Shown here piece by piece: positions 1-5,262 of a stretch of 8,215 bases of DNA (its first letter is position 1; every line of letters begins with the position of its first letter). Location of the stretch: contig DAWR01000213.1 in the NCBI GenBank assembly GCA_002506015.1, positions 1,620 to 9,834 of the forward strand. The letters run 5' to 3'. Below the pieces are notes generated by a model. The model worked only from the letters and a program-made list of their open reading frames with translations, was not told the DNA's origin and did not search any database. The stretch comes from Candidatus Methanogasteraceae archaeon UBA261 (lineage in GTDB: Archaea; Halobacteriota; Methanosarcinia; Methanosarcinales; Methanogasteraceae). A program made the translations under genes and the position numbers.

Positions 1-270
1 CTCATTCGACAAACGGTGCGGAACTCGTGCAGGGCTCTCGATGAGCCTATCTGCCACAACCTCCTCTCGTTCACCACCGATCTCGACGACGCCGCGTCCT
101 TCGAGTATGTAGAAGAAGACATCGACCGGGGTTGCGTGGAGTTTCAGCGACTCTCCCGGATGCAACGTGATATGCACCGCCTGAACATGCTCTGTGTCAT
201 GAATCATCGACGCATGAACACCATGCGGGTTCGGCGAGACTGGAGCCGATCTCACATCAACGATTTTCAT
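1..270 (-). CDS. Cupin-domain protein, C-terminus cut by window edge
   Basis: The reading frame runs from an ATG at 270 leftward to base 1 without a stop, giving 90 residues; the rest lies outside the window. It reads as a small single-domain cupin. Cupin motif 1 is visible at about residues 38-60 (HPGESLKLHATPVDVFFYI followed by LEGRG), in the HxT-PVDVFFY variant instead of HxH. Motif 2 begins at about residue 82 (RVPHRLSNE). The ATG has a GGAG ribosome site about 10 nt upstream, and the first 14 nt overlap the end of the upstream Dsr-like gene, so the two are probably translated in a coupled way. Cupins of this size bind a metal in a beta-barrel and often sit beside redox genes; substrate and activity are unknown. 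A broken second copy of this gene lies between the two Dsr-like genes. Confidence 0.85.
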   Translation of the reverse strand, partial: MKIVDVRSAPVSPNPHGVHASMIHDTEHVQAVHITLHPGESLKLHATPVDVFFYILEGRGVVEIGGEREEVVADRLIESPARVPHRLSNE

Positions 271-940
271 TGTATAACACTCCTTTCTTGAACTCATCAA
301 ATCCGATTCTATCGATTGTGTCTCCGATCCGTTCCTTTGGCTTCGCATTCGCCTTGTAGCGGTTTAGGACGCTCTGCGTAATCTTCTTTGCATCACCAAT
401 CGACTCAACGTAAGCCAACTCATCTGCGATTCTTGGCTTCTTACCGGCTTCCCCTCCAACAACTACCTTGAAGCCGTTCTTGAAGCCGAAGAATCCGAGG
501 TCCTTCACCCAGGACTCGCCGCAGCAGTTCGGGCAACCCGATACGCCGATCTTGAACTTGGCTGGAAGTTTTGTGCCACGATACGCCTCGTGTAGAGCTA
601 ATCCAAGACTCAGGCTGTCCGAAACGGCTTTCTTGCAGAAATTGGTCCCGGGACAGGTCTTGACACTGCGTACACAGAGCCCGTGTTCACCCGGAATCAT
701 CGAGAGATCAGTCCAGACGTTATCGACCTCTTCTTCTCCGATTCCGATAATCACCATCCGCTGTGCGCTTGTTATCTTTATCGCTGCTGCGCTATACTTC
801 TCGGAAACATCTGCGATCGTCAGCAGTTTATCAGGTGAGATCAAGCCTGCAGGCATGTCAATTGTCAGGGCGTATGTCTCACCATCTCTCTGCAGTACTG
901 CGCTCTTCTCTGACAGATCGGTTCTATCTTCGTTCACCAA
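257..940 (-). CDS. Small Dsr-like siroheme/[4Fe-4S] protein, copy A (nitrite/sulfite reductase family)
   Basis: This 227-residue protein has the ferredoxin-like half (about 15-80) and the siroheme half of the nitrite/sulfite reductase fold. The siroheme-[4Fe-4S] cysteines are present as C-X5-C (Cys96, Cys102) and C-X3-C (Cys136, Cys140, in GCPNCC). It is about half the size of assimilatory sulfite reductases and resembles the small Dsr-like proteins (Dsr-LP) of methanogens and ANME; that assignment is from family knowledge. Reduction of sulfite or nitrite is possible but unproven. The start is TTG at 940: alignment with copy B puts this residue exactly opposite copy B's ATG, and a GGTGAT lies just upstream. 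The alternative is GTG at 937. The two copies are about 74% identical by hand count. The gene overlaps the downstream cupin by 14 nt. Confidence 0.9.
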   Translation of the reverse strand: MVNEDRTDLSEKSAVLQRDGETYALTIDMPAGLISPDKLLTIADVSEKYSAAAIKITSAQRMVIIGIGEEEVDNVWTDLSMIPGEHGLCVRSVKTCPGTNFCKKAVSDSLSLGLALHEAYRGTKLPAKFKIGVSGCPNCCGESWVKDLGFFGFKNGFKVVVGGEAGKKPRIADELAYVESIGDAKKITQSVLNRYKANAKPKERIGDTIDRIGFDEFKKGVLYNENR

Positions 941-1107
941 CTTATCACCCTATAAATTCTTTCAGGATGTATTCTCACCGTTCTGACCATAACGGTCACG
1001 CCTGCTTCTTCAGTATTGGCGCCGTTGCGATGGGAAATCAGAATATCGAATCGCCCGCATTCCATAGACGGTGCGGAGACTTGTGTAGAGTTCTTGATCA
1101 GTAATCT
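941..1107 (-). pseudogene. Collapsed cupin gene remnant between the Dsr-like copies
   Basis: Right after the stop of Dsr-like copy B, where the intact cupin follows copy A, the minus strand carries a shrunken version of the cupin start. Bases 1059-1101 align with the intact cupin around 1-46 (shared block GGTGCGGA on the plus strand and matching bases on both sides; about 17 of 23 matches in one half). They encode a recognisable L-I-K...V-(shift)-P-H-R-L stretch against L-I-E-S-P-A-R-V-P-H-R-L. The middle of the gene, about 200 bp including the PVDVFFY motif, is missing, the start ATG is ATA, and a one-base insertion breaks the frame. Past 1055 a frame stays open toward the start of copy A and may be the old cupin tail, but this cannot be confirmed because the intact tail is outside the window. 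Confidence 0.6.
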
Positions 1108-1782
1108 TTATTCTAATACTCCTTTTTTGAACTCCTCAAACCCGATCCGGTCGATGAAGTCGCCGATCCGCTCCTTTGGCTTTGCATTCGCGATGTAGTA
1201 GTCAAAGACGCTCTGCGCAACCTTCTTCGCATCATCAATCGACTCGACGTAGGTCAGCTCCTGTGCAATTCTCGGCTTCTTGCCAGCCTCGCCTCCGACG
1301 ACCACCTTGAAGCCTTTCTTGAAGCCGAAGAATCCGAGGTCCTTCACCCAGGACTCGCCGCAGCAGTTCGGACAGCCTGATACGCCGATCTTGAACTTCG
1401 CTGGAAGGTTCATGCCGTGGTACGCATCGTGCAGAGCCATTCCGAGACCGAGGCTGTCTGCGATTCCTCTCTTGCAGAAGGTCGTTCCCGGACAGATCTT
1501 AACACTCCGGACGCATAGCCCGATTGCGGCACCCGGACTCATACCAAGGTCTTTCCATGCGGAATCGATATCATCTTCCTTCAAGCCTACAATAACCATC
1601 CGCTGTGCGCTTGTTATCTTTATCGCGGCTGCTCCGTACTTCTCGGAAACGTCCGCAATCTTTCGCAGGTCATCAGGCGTTACCACGCCTGCCGGAGTGT
1701 CCGGCGCTATAGCATAAGTCTCTCTGTCTCGCTGCACAACTGCTCCCTTCTCCGGAAGATCATTCTTCTTTTCATAAGCCAT
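1108..1782 (-). CDS. Small Dsr-like siroheme/[4Fe-4S] protein, copy B
   Basis: Tandem paralogue of copy A, 224 residues from the ATG at 1782. The siroheme-cluster ligands are all present: Cys97 and Cys103 (CPGTTFC), Cys137 and Cys141 (CPNCC). The conserved core around the second motif and the following KDLGFFGFK region is nearly identical to copy A, while the N-terminal 50 residues vary most. The ATG at 1782 is preferred over the in-frame GTG at 1791 because GAGGTG sits about 6 nt upstream and the GTG is part of that ribosome site. It lies 85 nt downstream of the rubrerythrin-like gene, so an operon is likely. As with copy A, no flavin or NAD(P)H domain is present, so an external electron donor would be needed. 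The substrate (sulfite, nitrite or another) is not decided by sequence. Confidence 0.9.
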   Translation of the reverse strand: MAYEKKNDLPEKGAVVQRDRETYAIAPDTPAGVVTPDDLRKIADVSEKYGAAAIKITSAQRMVIVGLKEDDIDSAWKDLGMSPGAAIGLCVRSVKICPGTTFCKRGIADSLGLGMALHDAYHGMNLPAKFKIGVSGCPNCCGESWVKDLGFFGFKKGFKVVVGGEAGKKPRIAQELTYVESIDDAKKVAQSVFDYYIANAKPKERIGDFIDRIGFEEFKKGVLE

Positions 1783-1784
1783 TT

Positions 1785-1847
1785 CTAACACCTCTGTTTA
1801 CTAAATACAGTCATTGTACAATTTATCTGTTCAATTGTTGCTTCCAT
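1785..1847 (-). CDS. Possible 20-residue leader or small protein
   Basis: Between the rubrerythrin-like gene and Dsr-like copy B there is an ATG at 1847 with a good GGTGA ribosome site about 6 nt upstream. It opens a 20-codon frame (start MEATIEQINC, two cysteines at positions 10 and 20, the last residue) and stops with TAG at 1785. The stop lies between the ribosome site and ATG of copy B, the arrangement expected for translational coupling or a leader peptide. No family is recognised, and such short frames arise by chance, so this is tentative. Confidence 0.25.
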   Translation of the reverse strand: MEATIEQINCTMTVFSKQRC

Positions 1848-1867
1848 TTCTCTTCACCTATCGGCTA

Positions 1868-2251
1868 TTACCACCCATGCGCATCAAATCGCATGAGAAT
1901 ACCTTTCAGCCCGGCTTTGTGCCGCGCCTCGTCTTTGGATGCTCGCTCAAAGAACCGAGCGGCATCGATGTTACCTTCCGCTTCGGCTGCCTTTGCAGCG
2001 TCCGCTTTCTCGGTTTCAGCCATGGTCTCGCCTTTGAGCATCATCTCGAGGTTCGACTTCGTGTCCTTGATCATGCCGAGAAGTTCTGCGATATCTGCGG
2101 CATGCCATGCTTCATCCATCGCGAGCTGCCTGAAGTACATAGCTGCTGTGTGGTGTCCTTCGCGCTCTGCCTGCTTCGACATCGCAAGGTAGAGCCCGAC
2201 CTCGGTTGTCTCTCCCTTGAAGTGTGCTTTGAGTTCGTCGTTCGTTGCCAT
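1868..2251 (-). CDS. Rubrerythrin-like diiron (ferritin-like) protein without rubredoxin domain
   Basis: This 127-residue, almost wholly helical protein has the two-pair ferritin-like pattern: glutamates at 14/17, then E47-x2-H50 (DEAWH), then a glutamate in the third helix, then E108-x2-H111 (DEARH). These are the diiron ligands of the rubrerythrin family. The C-terminal rubredoxin domain (CxxC pairs) is absent; the protein contains no cysteine at all. Family knowledge suggests peroxide or oxygen scavenging in the cytoplasm, with electrons from an outside donor. The ATG at 2251 has a strong GGAGGT site about 8 nt upstream. It is the first gene behind the left copy of the shared promoter cassette and probably heads an operon with the Dsr-like genes and cupin. 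Confidence 0.88.
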   Translation of the reverse strand: MATNDELKAHFKGETTEVGLYLAMSKQAEREGHHTAAMYFRQLAMDEAWHAADIAELLGMIKDTKSNLEMMLKGETMAETEKADAAKAAEAEGNIDAARFFERASKDEARHKAGLKGILMRFDAHGW

Positions 2252-2312
2252 TTTACAGAGACCTCCAACATTGGTAGATGGTTGCGTAACCCTCCAAATA
2301 GTTTACGGTTAT

Positions 2313-2409
2313 GGTGATGTGTATTGCGAGTATATAACATTATGGTGCGGAAATCGTCCACAAATCCCGGCAAAAGTACGAAGATCGGTATGATGATGCG
2401 CAATGATTG
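2313..2409. repeat. Extended repeat, left copy, of the lrp-gene upstream region
   Basis: The similarity between this segment and 7624-7721 extends well past the 53-bp promoter core. After the core both continue with CCG(G/C)CAAAAGTACGAA, then a GGTGAT-like stretch and AATGATTG, with scattered substitutions and one single-base indel. In the right copy this ATGATTG is the start of the lrp-like gene. Here the match ends immediately after those bases and no lrp sequence follows. The left copy therefore looks like a duplicated lrp upstream region that lost, or never received, the gene. The middle copy at 5263-5315 shares only the 53-54 bp core. Confidence 0.75.
2314..2366 (-). promoter_or_regulatory. 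Shared promoter cassette, copy 1 (upstream of rubrerythrin-like gene)
   Basis: A 53-bp block identical base for base to 5263-5315 and differing at three bases from 7625-7677. Read on the minus strand it has, in order: two 11-bp direct repeats (GATTTGTGGAC then GATTTCCGCAC, 8 of 11 equal, one helical turn apart), CATAAT, the TATA box GTTATATAC (2330-2338), then CTCGCAATACACATCAC. A start of transcription about 25 nt after the TATA box would leave a leader of roughly 55-60 nt before the rubrerythrin ATG. The TATA reading follows known archaeal promoters; the function of the 11-bp repeats as an activator or repressor site is inferred. Confidence 0.7.
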
Positions 2410-2454
2410 GTGGGGGTATGGGAATTGTGGAAATGTTGCACCGAAGCGTACGCC

Positions 2455-2480
2455 AAAAATTAGCCGCCAGACGGGCGCTC
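2455..2480 (-). terminator. Possible intrinsic terminator after the GXGXG-gene remnant
   Basis: On the minus strand AGCGCC and GGCGGCT can pair around a CGTCT loop (six pairs with one bulged base), followed by AATTTTT. It lies 4 bases past the stop of the decayed GXGXG-gene copy, so it may be the terminator of that lost transcription unit. The short, bulged stem makes it uncertain. Confidence 0.35.
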
Positions 2481-2483
2481 TGA

Positions 2484-2575
2484 TCAATCCACCCTGTGCA
2501 CCACACGAGACCCGCCCCCATCAGAACCGCCCGCATACCATTCCGATGTGCCCACCCCCGCTTTAGTCAGTACCA
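2484..2575 (-). pseudogene. Decayed duplicate of the 3' end of the GXGXG-repeat gene
   Basis: Bases 2482-2575 resemble 3101-3190, the last 80-90 bp of the GXGXG-repeat gene. Shared anchors on the plus strand are CCGATGTGCCCAC and TCCACCCTG(T/C)GCA(C/T)CAC. Translated on the minus strand it gives GVGTSEWY...SRVVHRVD-stop against EVGTSGKY...SLVMRRVD-stop, about half the residues being equal. The stop is TGA at 2484-2486, and similarity runs a few bases past it (ATCAG). Upstream of about 2575 the similarity fades and no start or earlier domain is present, so this is only a terminal scrap. The base identity of roughly 70% means the duplication is old or the copy is evolving without constraint. 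Confidence 0.6.
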
Positions 2576-2608
2576 CCAGTCTTTTTCTTTTCAGGAGCGA
2601 TCATACTT

Positions 2609-2988
2609 TTATTTCAGTTCTTTCAGGTATTTTTCCAGATCCGTGTAGTCGTTTTTCCGATTCAGCAAGCATACCAGAATGATGTAAGGGGTAATACCGC
2701 ATAGATAAGTCGCATTTCATTGTTTCGGATGTTCAGCCAGACCCTGAATACAGTATGTATGGTTTTAGAATGAATCCTTTTGAATCCAAAAGGATTTGAT
2801 GAAATCAGATCGATCTCCTTTTCAGAGAACGTTTCATCGTATTTGTTTTCTCTGAATATCTTACCCCGGATCGCCTCAAGAATAAACTCCTGAATATTTC
2901 TGTAACCATAATTCTCGACATACTGTTCGGTAGCTGATTGTAATCTGGCTGGCAAACGGATATTTATCTGTGCGCTTGTAGACGTCAT
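2609..2988 (-). pseudogene. Fused and frameshifted toxin-antitoxin remnant (RHH antitoxin + RelE/ParE-like toxin end)
   Basis: From the ATG at 2988 the first 60 or so residues look like a ribbon-helix-helix antitoxin (QINIRLPARLQSATEQYVEN, then a helix and FSEKEIDLI). The frame then passes directly into residues typical of the C-terminal half of a RelE-type toxin (GFKRIHSKTIHTVFRVWLNI, NNEMRLIYAVLP) and stops at 2662. A one-base shift at the CCCC run (plus-strand GGGG at 2688-2691) restores the toxin frame, which continues YIILVCLLNRKNDYTDLEKY and ends LKELK-stop at 2609. The simplest reading is a two-gene module in which a deletion joined the antitoxin to the toxin, removing the toxin start, followed by a frameshift. 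The antitoxin part may still be made and bind DNA. No ribosome site is seen, and the region is AT-rich compared with most neighbours. Confidence 0.6.
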
Positions 2989-2991
2989 ACA

Positions 2992-3013
2992 TACCAATGT
3001 GTATTCATTGGTA
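2992..3013. promoter_or_regulatory. Palindromic operator candidate at the antitoxin start
   Basis: A perfect 8-bp inverted repeat, TACCAATG - 6 bases - CATTGGTA, ends three bases before the antitoxin ATG. Ribbon-helix-helix antitoxins usually repress their own operon by binding such repeats at the promoter, so this is a plausible autoregulatory site. Its survival may mean the DNA-binding half is still active. The stretch 3014-3103 beyond it holds nothing recognisable except a weak CCGGA/TCCGG dyad. Confidence 0.5.
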
Positions 3014-3103
3014 CCTACTCATACCGACTGCTTCCACACTTCCGGATTTCCGGGCTCGCTCCGAAATTTGACATATACGCGGGTATCAGGGACAATTGCC
3101 TGA

Positions 3104-4081
3104 TTAGTCCACCCTGCGCATCACAAGTGACCCATCCCTCATCGGAACTGACACATACTTTCCCGATGTGCCCACCTCGTACTTGCTGTACCGTATCGAC
3201 TCGAACCGACTGGCACTGACAAGTTTTCGGATGAGCGACATGTCGGCACACGTGATCCGGGTCTTCTCCGCAGGCGGACTGGTTGCAATCTTCCTCCGGG
3301 AATAGATCGCACCACCGTTCATATCGGCTCCGGCATAGCCCATGCCGCCCCCGACCAGCAGCACGCCACATTTCATGTATGCGCCTGCGAACTCTCCGGT
3401 CACCCCGCAGACAACCACTGTTCCGCCGTTTAGATGAGCGCCGGTGTTCATTCCAGCATCTCCCGTGACTGTAACCGTTCCCTGTCGCATGAGTAGCCCG
3501 GTCCCGTTGTGGGCATCGCCTTCTACGAGCACATCCACAGGGCAATCGCACCTTGTACACAGGGTTCCACGCAGGATACCGTCGTTTAAAACCAGCCGCA
3601 GCTTCTCAGAGTCCAGTGAACCAGACACTGGCACCTCCGGCAGGTGGTTGCAGAGAAGATCGGTTATGGATACGAACTTACGATATCCTGCCACATCGGA
3701 GTGCACCTCGATGATATTTCCAAGCGGCTCCTCGACCATGCCAGAGACGTAGACCGCTCCCGCGACCATACCGAGTCCCGCTTCGGCTCCCACATCCCCG
3801 TCTACAAAGATCCGAGATGTAGTCCCGATTCCAATGCCGCCGGTACCGCCCAGATGCCGGATATCCGCACCCATGCCCTGTGCGAGACGTTTCCCCACAT
3901 CGCCCTTTATGTGAACCTCTGTACTAGTTTTAAGCGCATCCGCAAGGTTGCGGTAGGTGTATTCTGTGTCGTTCTGGTAGGGGACCTGGGCGTCTGGGTC
4001 AAACTGGCGATTGTGCCAGCAGAAATTAAACGTATAATCACATAGGTTGTCCACCCGGCACCGTAACTCGATCCGGATCAC
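3104..4081 (-). CDS. GXGXG-repeat protein (glutamate synthase domain 3 / FwdC-like beta-helix)
   Basis: A 325-residue protein built largely of the glycine-rich beta-helix repeats found in the third domain of glutamate synthase large subunit and in FwdC of formylmethanofuran dehydrogenase. Repeats are seen at about 57-75 (VHIKGDVGKRLAQGMG), 91-121 (IFVDGDVGAEAGLGM), and 183-258 (VLVEGDAHNGTG, VTVTGDAGMNTGAHLNGG, VVVCGVTGEFAGAYMKCG, GMGYAGADMNGG). The repeats are interrupted by an unusual CTRCDC motif at 175-180, just before the third block, which could hold a metal or cluster. The first 40 residues and the last 65 match no family I know. The GTG start at 4081 has GGGTGAT about 6 nt upstream, overlapping the stop of the ferredoxin gene, so the two are translationally coupled. 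The protein lacks the amidotransferase and synthase domains, so it is a structural or partner subunit, and a role in glutamate synthesis is not shown. A decayed copy of its 3' end lies at 2484-2575. Confidence 0.82.
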   Translation of the reverse strand: MIRIELRCRVDNLCDYTFNFCWHNRQFDPDAQVPYQNDTEYTYRNLADALKTSTEVHIKGDVGKRLAQGMGADIRHLGGTGGIGIGTTSRIFVDGDVGAEAGLGMVAGAVYVSGMVEEPLGNIIEVHSDVAGYRKFVSITDLLCNHLPEVPVSGSLDSEKLRLVLNDGILRGTLCTRCDCPVDVLVEGDAHNGTGLLMRQGTVTVTGDAGMNTGAHLNGGTVVVCGVTGEFAGAYMKCGVLLVGGGMGYAGADMNGGAIYSRRKIATSPPAEKTRITCADMSLIRKLVSASRFESIRYSKYEVGTSGKYVSVPMRDGSLVMRRVD

Positions 4082-4087
4082 AGAGTA

Positions 4088-4456
4088 TCACCCGTGTATC
4101 AGCGAGGGAAGGCACTGCGTGCAGACCCACATACTATCCCTATTGTGGCGTATCGGCAGCAGGTAACGATCCTCATCTTCAGACCCGCACTTGAAACACT
4201 GGATGTATACATCATTGGGTGGAGCTTGGGCGGCTGCCTTTTCCGCATCGAACGTCACAGTCTGGCGCTCCTCGATGGATATGGCGCCTTCCGGACAGAT
4301 CCCGATGCAGAACCCCATACCGTCACAAAGTTCCTCGGATACAACTTTCGCCTTGCCGTCGATGATCCGGATTGCACCCTCTGCGCAGGGGGACACGCAT
4401 TTTCCGCATCCTGTGCATTTGTCCTCATCAATCACAACTATCATGCGCTTAATCAT
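4088..4456 (-). CDS. Ferredoxin (4Fe-4S, two motifs) with C-terminal zinc-ribbon-like Cys pairs
   Basis: This 122-residue protein begins with a ferredoxin domain. The first motif is complete (Cys14, 17, 20, 24; CTGCGKCVSPC). The second is CDGMGFCIGICP (Cys44, 50, 54) and lacks the usual second cysteine, so the second site may carry a 3Fe-4S cluster or use another ligand; this variant is common in this ferredoxin type. After a linker, CFKC (87, 90) and CTQC (112, 115) form two CxxC pairs suggestive of a zinc or iron knuckle. The ATG at 4456 is preferred; its ribosome site (AAGGA) is modest, and the next ATG at 4444 has none. The stop overlaps the ribosome site of the GXGXG gene. It is probably the electron carrier or small subunit for that protein, acting in the cytoplasm. 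Confidence 0.87.
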   Translation of the reverse strand: MIKRMIVVIDEDKCTGCGKCVSPCAEGAIRIIDGKAKVVSEELCDGMGFCIGICPEGAISIEERQTVTFDAEKAAAQAPPNDVYIQCFKCGSEDEDRYLLPIRHNRDSMWVCTQCLPSLIHG

Positions 4457-4476
4457 GGCAATTCCTTGATATATTC

Positions 4477-4495
4477 AAATGATTCATTTTTATAG
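4477..4495 (-). promoter_or_regulatory. TATA box and overlapping palindrome for the ferredoxin/GXGXG operon
   Basis: On the minus strand CTATAAAAA (4487-4495) is a likely archaeal TATA box about 32-40 nt upstream of the ferredoxin ATG. It overlaps a perfect 13-bp palindrome AAATGA-T-TCATTT at 4477-4489. A protein bound there would block the promoter. This operon does not use the shared 53-bp cassette, so it is probably regulated separately. AT-rich sequence makes chance palindromes more likely here. Confidence 0.4.
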
Positions 4496-4534
4496 TGAAT
4501 ACATTATAACTATGCTATTGAAACTATGCAATGG

Positions 4535-5209
4535 TTAGCCAATGCTACAACTGCTTTGCGCCCGAACAACGTTTTCCTGAAATTTCAAAGCATCTCTCGG
4601 ACACTTTTCTATACAATTCGAACATTTTATACAGTCGAAACTGCTCACTTCTCCGGATTTTTTAAACGATCCCGGATCTATATGAACAGGGCACACTTTT
4701 GCACATAATCCACATTCAATACACTCATCAGATACCTGTAAAATATATTTTTTCTGTCCCAATAATCCTTGTAATGTTCCCATCGGGCAAAAAGCACACC
4801 AGACCCGGGGACTGTAAATTACTCCTAATATTATTGCGATAATACTTGTCACTATACACATTATTACAAATACAAAACCTATTTTATCCAAGTCCCCATT
4901 TGTTTGAATCAGTCGATGAAACATAAAAGTCATCATTCCAAAAAATATTACACTTCTAAAGACTGAATTCTTAGCAAATGATGGAATGGGCGCATTCATA
5001 CTAACAAATTTAAGTATTCGCTCCAAGAAGGATCCGCGAGGGCAAAACCATCCGCACCAATATCGTCCCTTAAATACAGATAATGTTAAAAAAACTACCA
5101 TCATAGCTAACACAACATACCCCACATAATGCCACCAAATTCCAACAAAAATAATTATTGGAAGTAACCACCACATTACCATTTGTACAGTTTTTCTTTG
5201 TATCGTCAT
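4535..5209 (-). CDS. NapH-like membrane protein with four cysteine motifs and two 4Fe-4S clusters
   Basis: From the ATG at 5209 it is 224 residues, shorter than typical NapH (about 280). Four hydrophobic segments are visible (about 9-26, 29-45, 84-100, 110-132). Two NapH-type motifs follow membrane segments: CGWFCP (Cys52, Cys56) and CAFCP (Cys138, Cys141). The C-terminal cytoplasmic part holds two full ferredoxin motifs, Cys163-166-169-173 and Cys193-196-199-203. In nitrate respiration NapH passes electrons from quinol toward periplasmic cytochromes; here the likely partner is the neighbouring octaheme cytochrome, by inference. A longer in-frame start at 5380 would run through the promoter cassette and is rejected; ATG 5233 is a possible alternative. 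There is no strong ribosome site at 5209. By eye the gene is clearly more AT-rich (third positions often A/T) than its neighbours, suggesting transfer from another source. Confidence 0.85.
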   Translation of the reverse strand: MTIQRKTVQMVMWWLLPIIIFVGIWWHYVGYVVLAMMVVFLTLSVFKGRYWCGWFCPRGSFLERILKFVSMNAPIPSFAKNSVFRSVIFFGMMTFMFHRLIQTNGDLDKIGFVFVIMCIVTSIIAIILGVIYSPRVWCAFCPMGTLQGLLGQKKYILQVSDECIECGLCAKVCPVHIDPGSFKKSGEVSSFDCIKCSNCIEKCPRDALKFQENVVRAQSSCSIG

Positions 5210-5262
5210 GTTCGTTGCCCGTGGATTGCACATACTGCGGTTTTCAGGGTTCTTGTGGCACG

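Noticed and set aside
468..1717. Long open frames on the plus strand opposite the Dsr-like genes
   Set aside because: They mirror the two paralogous genes on the other strand, show no domain, and are low-complexity serine/proline-rich; they are antisense shadows.
257..1782. That the two Dsr-like proteins are DsrA and DsrB of dissimilatory sulfate reduction
   Set aside because: They are about half the length of DsrA/DsrB, lack the inserted ferredoxin domain, and are 74% identical to each other, unlike the A/B pair.
1783..1791. GTG at 1791 as start of Dsr-like copy B
   Set aside because: The GTG is part of the GAGGTG ribosome site for the ATG at 1782.
3015..3560. A 181-residue minus-strand frame overlapping the GXGXG gene
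   Set aside because: Arg/Cys-rich sequence in another frame of a well-supported gene, with no domain or ribosome site.
3104..4081. That the GXGXG protein is FwdC itself
   Set aside because: Its repeats are shared with FwdC, but no other formylmethanofuran dehydrogenase subunit lies nearby and both ends differ from FwdC as I know it; only the fold is claimed.
3283..4495. Plus-strand open frames opposite the GXGXG and ferredoxin genes
   Set aside because: They lie antisense to genes with clear family motifs and show no motifs of their own.
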